Source: Pseudomonas gingeri (GTDB taxonomy: Bacteria > Pseudomonadota > Gammaproteobacteria > Pseudomonadales > Pseudomonadaceae). Taken from it: a DNA stretch of 58,331 bases. Location of the stretch: assembly GCF_013386165.1 (NCBI RefSeq), contig NZ_JACAOS010000023.1, positions 1 through 58,331 of the forward strand. Direction: 5' to 3'. Within the stretch, counting starts at the first letter, position 1; each line of letters starts with the position of its first letter. The position numbers and the translations under genes were made by a program. A model generated the notes under the pieces. The model did no database searches and was not told the DNA's origin. It worked only from the letters and a program-made list of their open reading frames with translations. This document shows positions 54,201 to 58,331 of the stretch, piece by piece.

Positions 54201-57200
54201 CGCTGATCAAACCTTGCTGACGGTTATCGAGGCTGGCGCTGTTCAGGGTCAGTTGCTGGTCGGTGACCAGCCGGCCGCCCTGGTTGATCAAGGCCCCGGT
54301 GCTGGTCAGGCTCAAGGCCCCCGCGCTCGACAGGCTGCCCGCCGAGTTGTCCAGGCTGGCGGCGCTGACCGTCAGGTTGCCTTCGCTGCTGATCAGCCCC
54401 TGAAGCCGGTTGGTCAGAGCGTTGTCGAGGGTAATGACCAAACCGGACTGAGCACTCAGGGTGCCGCCGCTGTTGTCCAGGCTGCTACCGCTGAGGCTGG
54501 CGCTGCCCTGGCTGCGCAATTGGCCCAGGCTCTGGTTGATCACTTGGGCCACCTTGAGGCCCAGCGCCGTGTCGGACAGGACCTTGCCGCCGTCGCTGTT
54601 GTCCAGGCGTGTGCCGGTCAGGGTCAGGTCGGCGTTGCTGGAGAGTTCGCCGCCACGGTTGTCGACCTGATCGACGTTGAGTTTCAGCGCTTTTGTCGCC
54701 CCTACCAGGCCGCCCTGGCGGTTATCCAGGGTGTTGCCGTTGAGGCTCAGGGCGCCAGTGGCAATCAGTTGGCCATTTTGGTTATTTACGCTGGCGACAG
54801 TCGCTGTCACATCGGCTTTGCCGGAGACCGCACCGTTGCTGTTGTCCAGGCTGTTGGCGGTCAACAGCACAGCGCCGTCGCCGATCAGGGTGCCGTTCTG
54901 GTTGATGAAGGCATTGGTCACGCCCAGATCGACCGCGCCCCGGCTGCTGATCAGACCATGGCTGTTGTCCAGGCTGGCGCTGCGGCTGTCGAGGGATGCG
55001 GCGGAAATCGTGCCGCCCTGGTTATTCAGGGCCTGATCGATGCGCAGGGCCAGGCCCTGGTCGCTGAGCAACTTGCCGTTGCTGTTATCCAGGCTTTGCG
55101 CGGCCAGGGTGTAGGCCTGGGCGCTGGAGATTTCACCGTTCTGGTTGGCAACACCGTTGAGGTTGTTCAGGACCAGCAGCGGACCATTGATCACGCCGTG
55201 TTGGTTGTTCAACTGGCCGTTGTGCAGGTCCAGGCTCAAGCGGGTTTTACTGAACAGTTCGCCGCCTTGTTGATCCAGGCCGGTGACGCTGGCGGTCAGG
55301 TCCTTGGCACTGGCAATACGACCCGAGGCGCCATTGCTGACCTGGGTGGCGGTCAGCTCCAGGCTGTCGTCGCTGGTGAGGTGACCGCCCTGGCTGTTGT
55401 CCAGCGTGCCGGTGGTGATGCGAGTCGTACCTTTGCCGTTGATCACGCCTTGTTGGCTGTTGTCGAGGCTGGCACTGGCCAGGGTCAGGCCCTGATCCGC
55501 AAGGATCGAACCACCCTGGTTGAGCAAGGCGCCAAGGCTGGTGATCGACAAGGCCGCGCCACTGCCGAGCTTGCCGGCGCTATTGTCCAGGCTCGCGGTG
55601 TTGAGGGTCAGTGCGCCCTCGCTGCTGAGCAGCCCGGTGTTGTTCAGCAGGGCACCATCGAGGCGGATGTCCAGGCCCTTGAGACCGGAGATGTTGCCGC
55701 CGCTGTTGTCCAGGCTCGTACCGCTCAGGTTCAGGTTGCCCTTGGCGAACAGTCGGCCCTGGGTCTGGTTGATCAGTTGCGCGACGCTCAGCCCGAGGTC
55801 GGTCTCGCTCAACAGCTTGCCGCAGTCGCTGTTGTTCAGGCTCTGGCCAGTGACATTGACGCTGCGGGTGGTGCTGGACAGTTCGCCGCCGCGGTTGTCG
55901 ATCTGGTCGACCTTGAGGACCAGCGCCTGGGTGCTGGCGACCGTGCCGCCGTTACGGTTGTCGAGGGTTTTGCCGGTCAGCAGCAAGCTGCCTTGGGCCA
56001 CCAGGGCCCCGCCCTGCTGGTTCAGGGTGTCGACGTTGGCGGTGAGATCGCCCTGGCTGGCGATACGGCCGGCGGCGTTGGCGATTTCCTGCACAGTAAG
56101 GGTCACCGGGCCGACTGCGCTGAGCAGGCCGCCACTGTTATCCAGACGGGTGCCCGTGTAGCCGAGGGCAGCCTTGCCGATCAGATTGCCCTTGTCGCGG
56201 TTGTCCAGTTGATCGACCAGGAGCTTCAAGTCCTTGTCGGCTTGAATCACACCGCCACGGTTGTCCGTCGATGCACTGCGCAAGGTCAGTTGATCCTTGC
56301 CCACGAGGCTGCCGCCGCGATTGTCGAGGCTGCCGGTGTTGAGGTCGATGGCCTGGCTGGCGCGCAGTTTGCCCTGCTCGCGGTTGTCGAAGGCGCCGCT
56401 GAGGGTGGCCGTCAGACTACCGCCCGCCGCCAGCAAGGTTCCCGCCGCACGGTTATCGAGACTGGCCGCCGTCAGGCTCAGCGCCTTGCCGGAGCCGAGC
56501 ATGCCGGCGTGGTTATCCAGGGCGCCGCTCAGGTCGATGCTCAACCCCAGGTCGCCGGTGAGCTGACCTTGGGTGTTGTCCAGGCTGCTCGCCTTGAGCG
56601 TGGCGATGCCCGCGCTCGACAAGCTGCCCCCGCGGTTATTGAGCGCACCGCTGGCGTTGATGCTCAGAGCATTGCCCGCCGACACCAGCCCGGCTACGTT
56701 GTCCAGGGTCGCGACCGTCAAGGTGACACCGGCCAGGCTGGAAAGCTGGCCGCCGTTGTTGCCCAACGAACCGACATTACCGACGAGTTCGCCGTTGCTG
56801 GTGATCAGGCCAGCTTGGGCGTTGAGCACTTGTCCGGCATTCAGGTTCAGGGTGCCGCCACTCAGGGCTCGACCTTTGTTCTGGTTATCGAGGGTGGCGG
56901 CGCTGACGCGGGTCTGCCGCTGCCCGCTCAAGGTGCCGCCCTGGTTGTTCAGGGCTTGTGTGGCCGTGACGCTCAGGTCGCGGCTGGCAATCACGCTCTG
57001 GCCATTGTTGGTAACGTTCTGCGCCGTGATGCTGACATCGCCTGTGGTATTACGCGTGTTATCCGCATTGACCCCGGCTTCGATAATGCCGTTGTTGGTC
57101 AACTGACCGCCGCTACCCAGAGTGATGCTGTCCCTGGCCGCCAGGTTGTTCCGGCTGGTCAGGTCACCCGTGGTCTGCACATTCAAGGTGCTGCCGGCGT

Positions 57201-58191
57201 AGATCGGACCTTGGGCATCAAGGCTGGCAGCCTTTACATTGATGGCACCACTGGCGGTGGCCTGGACCATGCTCAGTTGACCGTTGGCATCGAGTTGGAT
57301 ATCGCCGCCACTGGCCGCCAGATTGCCGGCCAGTTTTACCCCGACACCGGCCTCGGTACCGACCAGCTTGATGGCGCCGGCGTACATGCCGCCCAACGCT
57401 GTGGAGTCGATCGCCACCTGCGGTTTGGCACTGCCGTCATCGGCACGCGCTGTGGCCTTGAGACTCTGGGCATCGACGTCGTTGCGCCCGGCGATAATCG
57501 TCAGTTGCTTGGCATTGATCTGCGCGTTGATGGTCGCGGCGCGGGTAATGATTTCAAACTGGTCGATATTGCTGGCGTTGAGCCCTGCGCCATCGATGGA
57601 AACGCTGCCTTGGTCAACCTGATAACCCGTGACCTGACCGTTGGTGATCACCGGCTTGCCGGTGGTCAAGGTCGCTTGCGGCGTATTGATAAAACCGCAA
57701 CCGTTGCAACTGATGCCGTACGGGTTGGCGACGATGACATGGGCCGACTGCCCTGCCACTTCGGTATAGCCGCGCAACTGGCTCGGGCTGGCGCCGGTCA
57801 CTTCGTTGAGAATGACATTGGCCGCCGTGCCATTGAGGTTCTGGTTACCGAGAATGATCCCGCCCAGTTGCGTGGACTGGGTACGCGCGGTGGCGTTGTT
57901 GAGGATGACCCCGTTGGCCCCAACGTTGTAGTCGCTGAATTGGTTGTGCGACAGACCCTGGGCATTCGGCGCGGCGATATTGACGATCGGCACGCCATTG
58001 CCCGCCTGTCCCAACGTCGTGCCGCCCCCGCTGACGGCAATCCCGTCCGCCTGGGCCAGCAGCGGCTGCCAGAACATCGCGTTCGCCAAGATGAACGCCA
58101 ACCCGCGTTTGGGCAGTCCCCAAAAGTGTTCACGGTTTTTCAGGGCAGCAGAGGGCTGACCCGCGAGGAAGGCAAACTGACGAACATCCAT
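45298..58191 (-). CDS. cdiA: CdiA/FhaB-like two-partner-secretion exoprotein with C-terminal toxin
   Basis: A 4297-residue surface or secreted protein in one intact frame. Residues 1-48 are an extended signal peptide (ending LLAQA). Residues 55-180 are the TPS domain with NPYGISCNGCGFIN. About 200-2370 is a long beta-helix of 20-residue FHA repeats (LDNSGG-type). About 2380-2880 is non-repetitive with a Cys pair and may hold the receptor-binding region. About 2890-3780 has FHA-2 repeats (AGKDLNVTA-type). About 3815-4058 is a pretoxin region ending in VENN (4055-4058). The last 239 residues, beginning EISFPLNAGYG, are the toxin part; I cannot assign its activity. ATG 58191 is preferred over TTG 58209. 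It lies 36 bp after the TpsB gene. Gene symbol is by analogy. Confidence 0.9.
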   Translation of the reverse strand: MDVRQFAFLAGQPSAALKNREHFWGLPKRGLAFILANAMFWQPLLAQADGIAVSGGGTTLGQAGNGVPIVNIAAPNAQGLSHNQFSDYNVGANGVILNNATARTQSTQLGGIILGNQNLNGTAANVILNEVTGASPSQLRGYTEVAGQSAHVIVANPYGISCNGCGFINTPQATLTTGKPVITNGQVTGYQVDQGSVSIDGAGLNASNIDQFEIITRAATINAQINAKQLTIIAGRNDVDAQSLKATARADDGSAKPQVAIDSTALGGMYAGAIKLVGTEAGVGVKLAGNLAASGGDIQLDANGQLSMVQATASGAINVKAASLDAQGPIYAGSTLNVQTTGDLTSRNNLAARDSITLGSGGQLTNNGIIEAGVNADNTRNTTGDVSITAQNVTNNGQSVIASRDLSVTATQALNNQGGTLSGQRQTRVSAATLDNQNKGRALSGGTLNLNAGQVLNAQAGLITSNGELVGNVGSLGNNGGQLSSLAGVTLTVATLDNVAGLVSAGNALSINASGALNNRGGSLSSAGIATLKASSLDNTQGQLTGDLGLSIDLSGALDNHAGMLGSGKALSLTAASLDNRAAGTLLAAGGSLTATLSGAFDNREQGKLRASQAIDLNTGSLDNRGGSLVGKDQLTLRSASTDNRGGVIQADKDLKLLVDQLDNRDKGNLIGKAALGYTGTRLDNSGGLLSAVGPVTLTVQEIANAAGRIASQGDLTANVDTLNQQGGALVAQGSLLLTGKTLDNRNGGTVASTQALVLKVDQIDNRGGELSSTTRSVNVTGQSLNNSDCGKLLSETDLGLSVAQLINQTQGRLFAKGNLNLSGTSLDNSGGNISGLKGLDIRLDGALLNNTGLLSSEGALTLNTASLDNSAGKLGSGAALSITSLGALLNQGGSILADQGLTLASASLDNSQQGVINGKGTTRITTGTLDNSQGGHLTSDDSLELTATQVSNGASGRIASAKDLTASVTGLDQQGGELFSKTRLSLDLHNGQLNNQHGVINGPLLVLNNLNGVANQNGEISSAQAYTLAAQSLDNSNGKLLSDQGLALRIDQALNNQGGTISAASLDSRSASLDNSHGLISSRGAVDLGVTNAFINQNGTLIGDGAVLLTANSLDNSNGAVSGKADVTATVASVNNQNGQLIATGALSLNGNTLDNRQGGLVGATKALKLNVDQVDNRGGELSSNADLTLTGTRLDNSDGGKVLSDTALGLKVAQVINQSLGQLRSQGSASLSGSSLDNSGGTLSAQSGLVITLDNALTNRLQGLISSEGNLTVSAASLDNSAGSLSSAGALSLTSTGALINQGGRLVTDQQLTLNSASLDNRQQGLISAKGAMGVTTGAYDNSTGNLSSADSLTLTAGQVTNQGGSIGSEKALTASVSGLDQQGGKLFSHTALSLDLNNGQLNNQNGLINAPSLLLNNLKGVNNQGGEISSAQAFSVIADSLDNSNGKLLSNQAVTLRVNQALTNLKGQIAAAALDVQAASLDNSGGTLTSRSDLSLTTSGLLTNQNQGLINAAQSLKITSADLNNQGGTLLGTGAVTLNAMALNNTGNGLINSQGGLTITANSLDSSNGGEVSAKGDIGLNLGALTQNGGRLLGSQAINLDLAGGDLDNRNGLLNAQGPLSLNRLRDLNNQNGELSSSQSFNLTGRTLDNSGGKLISNNQLGVTATSVINQGGLLSGWQGLAVNGGSLDNRNSGTLSSRNGNLDVTLSGALLNGNAGALVSQQALTLNAASLDNSAGILSSGAAQQLTVSGLLNNASGGSIDSGTALTLNAMALNNGGSISAQQALGFTGTTLDNTGGSLTGNGAVNLDLLGVLTNTNGKLASAGPLLISRSSQINNQGGQLVSQGLLSVLTGGLDNSNRGTVAANDVLTLTSSGAVQNSGDGLIYSQNADVKLSAASLANGKGTVQSQGALNLTVTGDIDNQSGKLLAQNGDLNVGAANLDNRGGTLASIKGALEAHIVGVLKNGYDLNNNRQGGTTQAQRLNLSALGGIDNYGGRISAQSGDAVITTADFDNRNGGLYAKGLVKVSGNNFDNSGDNDGQIAGQQIDLSLNGALNNRLGIIESDSTLSVRAASLDNQTGQLRALGGSGKTEFQIGGLFDNSNGKLETANSDLTVNAGGFQNLGGSLLHVGNGTFDIATANILNAGGSLVTRGGLTLTADNWTNSSVIQAGRLTVNVNTLNQTAGGQLLASTSLTGNGGNWNNDGLIASDGTVNLNLSGSYGGNGRLSSLGTLGLTAASVNVGSSGSIAGGGDTTINVGGVLNNYGRLTSAANMSVSAAGINNYGTLGSSQALTATTGALLNDHGLIFSGSDMGLRVDSLTNSYGNIYSLGNLKVDRDGLGGLASSILNSSGTIQSDGSMSLSAGTIKNVRTVLTTNNLGLYTASITETQCIESFNASDCSDGKMNHVWQITQRDKFEVTEASAASSITAGTNLSIQGGDLLNQSSTIAAGGSFSAQVNNLTNSGLETGETETSRIFVSERTRHPEGWYANAAAFTNQYWFQSAGYNPNNLGGLQAAMSAFIGSTEREWVQLRTTRKLDSGDQSYAAVIQAGGAVNVRAQSGIDNSVVRPGYTYVGAGPRTDTQSSGSNFSTRITVNSQLPPNLAQQQVNPLALPGFSLPTGQNGLFRLSGQGGSLQQASQANPGSQSWSMGGTTVGTAQRQQSLPQVQVRDGQIGDISQVAINDRQLTQTTRQATGNSVGASAIDVGAPVDSGSGAIQLPGHDSNIGVNPISEGQPLARVQGLPDMSVRSSPQKYLIETNPVLTDLKQFMSSDYLLSGLGYNPDDSAKRLGDGFYEQKLIQQAVTARTGQRFIDGQTSDDAMFKYLMNNAITSKQALNLQLGVSLTSEQVAALTHDIVWMENQTVNGEQVLVPVLYLANASNRLAANGALIQGSDVSLIAGKDLNNAGTLRASNNLSVTAGNDLTNSGLLEAGNRLDALASNNLVNKAGGIIAGRDVSVTATTGDVINERTITTHESGIGEKSEQRGFADSAARIEAGNSLTVSAGRDIDNSGGVLKSTLDTTLKAGRDVNITSAEQVNSQTLGVRSSDKSVVQNGSSVTAGRDLTVSAGRDLTAIASQIDAKRDVALSAVGDLTLASAADEQHSFVQTNKITRQEDHTQQVSTGVTAGGSVALVAGKDLEVTASRVSAGNEAYLYAGNDLNLDTAQNSDYSYYSKTKKGAWGKKSSTMTESGSEQAVSSVIQAQGKATIVAVNDVNITGSSVNSDKGALLVRAGNDVNLSAAQNSQFSASAESKSGGFGFSSTSKMSSDSSSSTSLTGTTLSADSTLIQAGHDLAVSASNVVSTEETNLQARNDIRIESGTEHFSAQHSQSTKESGLMGSGGIGVTLGSSKNTYSQSTESQMQKASTVGSVLGSVNITAGKDLSVKASDVVADKDINLAGQNVYITDAANGSSTQTTQESSKSGLTLALSGVVGEAVNTAVQTVQASKQEDDSRLAALQGVKAGLSGYQAWQGAQAIQSGASTGSFVGIALSLGTQKSSSKQVQEQSTSQGGSLTAGKDLNIIAVGSGQPGSATGDIAVVGGKLQAGHDVSMTAAHDIDLSAGINSQRLDGSNKSGGGAIGISLGVGSSGAGLSIFANANSGTGKETGNGSAWTETTVNAGNQLTLKSGRDTTLEGAQATAQKVIADIGRNLTLTSLQDTDRFDSKQANASAGGSFTFGSMTGSASLSVSQDKIKSNFESVQEQTGLFAGKGGYQVNVGEHTQLNGSVIASTASAYQNKLSTGTLGWTGIHNEADFSSQHQSVSGGTGGDTGSTFIGNMGSLLLTGANHSGHDSSSTYSAVSAGEINIRDQGKQQQDVATLSRDVEHANNALSPIFDKEKEQKRLRQAQLIGEIGNQAIDIIRTQGAIETAKALKDPQKVEAARQQLAQSGNTNPTNEQISTQVTNAVLEDYGTGGNYQRAAQAVTAAIQGLAGGNVAQALVGASAPYLAGVIKASTGDNLEARIMAHAVLGAVLAKSQQTSALAGAAGASLGELIATQLYPGKQASELSEVEKQKISTLSTLAGGLVGGLVGGDSASAVAGGNAAKNAVENNEISFPLNAGYGAAAASLDAYLVQQGATPEQRSEAQRSQARGDGYEGPGHDFVAGWVYASGGVGAAVVLPELAMGCALAPAMCNETAIIAAEMASGDAALGGTALGVFGGGAIALKDGAKATLPVATDLGKVSFDAANGVGTIYSPKVTMNAGEVIFDDFAVGTSKGFIGYGPDGASELVGPLKKLLEYTQSQGAKTVTLKGYYASEEGAALGAGKVGEQFSFSFPATKEGLRDFLKGLK
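53490..55970 (-). repeat. two adjacent copies of a ~412-residue super-repeat inside cdiA
   Basis: The segment beginning VDQIDNRGGELSS (near 55900) is repeated as VDQVDNRGGELSS (near 54664). The shared bases GTCGA of the two copies lie at 55897 and 54661, exactly 1236 bp or 412 codons apart. Internal landmarks such as GLDQQGG, NNQ and ISSAQA follow at matching distances within two codons. A third, shorter copy of part of the unit is seen near 53280. Confidence 0.75.
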
Positions 58192-58227
58192 GTAGGAGTC
58201 TCTATGCAACGAGTGCGGTGATGGGTG

Positions 58228-58331
58228 TTAAAGGAAGAAATCCAGACGGAAATAGATCGGTGCTTCGCGCTCGGTAATCGGCTCCGGTCGCTCCAGCGAA
58301 TGAGCAAAGGTCACCGTCGCGGCAAGATGCT
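58228..58331 (-). CDS. 3' end of TpsB/CdiB outer-membrane transporter (partial)
   Basis: The last 33 codons before the TAA at 58228-58230 read HLAATVTFAHSLERPEPITE then REAPIYFRLDFFL. A terminal beta-strand ending in aromatic/aliphatic residues (FRLDFFL) is what FhaC/ShlB/CdiB barrels carry, and the gene sits 36 bp ahead of the exoprotein on the same strand. It exports the CdiA-like protein across the outer membrane. The rest of the gene is beyond the window. Confidence 0.8.
   Translation of the reverse strand, partial: HLAATVTFAHSLERPEPITEREAPIYFRLDFFL

Noticed and set aside
45298..58191. Regular repeats that might suggest a CRISPR array or satellite DNA
   Set aside because: The repeats are coding, about 60 bp, imperfect, contiguous and lack unique spacers. 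They are the FHA-type beta-helix repeats of the exoprotein.
50386..58221. A 2611-codon open frame on the plus strand across cdiA
   Set aside because: It is the mirror of repeated FHA codons that by chance lack stops on the complement. The minus-strand product has a signal peptide, a TPS domain and ordered repeats; the plus-strand product has none of these.
1..58331. tRNA, rRNA and complete insertion sequences
   Set aside because: No cloverleaf, rRNA core motif or IS with terminal repeats was seen. The only transposase-like gene is the RAYT at 8207.

Overview
The window is chromosomal DNA of a fluorescent-group Pseudomonas. The evidence is the high GC content, many Pseudomonas-type REP elements with their own RAYT transposase, and gene orders that (from memory) match P. 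aeruginosa: marR-MFS-gpx-fadL, the cob operon, and purM-purN beside DUF2066, hda and a PerM-like permease. No rRNA or tRNA gene was seen, and there is no sign of an integrated phage apart from one gene of phage-like style.

Layout. 1-8.1 kb: an LplT-PlsC fusion, a TDT-family transporter, a cupin divergent from an AraC-type regulator, an unknown gene, and an MFS efflux gene divergent from a TetR repressor. 7.7-8.9 kb: REP arrays around a RAYT gene (REPIN-RAYT system). 9-14 kb: a large SSS-type hybrid sensor kinase convergent with rmuC. 14-20 kb: a 1-kb gap, small unknown genes, a FadL-like porin, a glutathione peroxidase, a 40-codon gene, an MFS pump and a MarR repressor with a perfect palindromic operator. 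20.1-29.3 kb (minus): ten late cobalamin genes, mostly joined by 4-bp ATGA overlaps and headed by a cobalamin riboswitch. 29.5-34.2 kb: an accessory cluster of class-III aminotransferase, FlK-like hot-dog thioesterase, DMT exporter, LysR regulator and a convergent acyl-CoA dehydrogenase. 34.4-43.2 kb: core genes (O-methyltransferase, two NlpC/P60 lipoproteins, hda, a PerM-type permease, DUF2066, purM, purN, DUF3108). 43.5-44.6 kb: two small Pseudomonas genes, one with a long, highly structured leader. 44.7-58.3 kb (minus): a two-partner-secretion / contact-dependent-inhibition locus: the end of the TpsB transporter, a 4297-residue CdiA/FhaB-like exoprotein, an overlapping candidate immunity gene and a decayed second toxin tip.

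How the parts work together. The cob operon converts cobyrinate a,c-diamide to adenosylcobalamin and is expected to be repressed by its product. The TetR and MarR units each pair a repressor with an efflux pump and visible operators. The CDI locus runs exporter, toxin, immunity, with an AT-rich toxin/immunity end typical of exchanged modules.

The two most promising undescribed items are the leader of the DUF3077-like gene (about 44277-44500, minus), which has competing helices, an intrinsic terminator and a sequestered Shine-Dalgarno, and the aminotransferase / FlK-type thioesterase cluster, whose thioesterase keeps the exact triad spacing of fluoroacetyl-CoA thioesterase although no fluorinase is present. 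All functional statements come from reading sequence and remembered family features; nothing was searched against a database.
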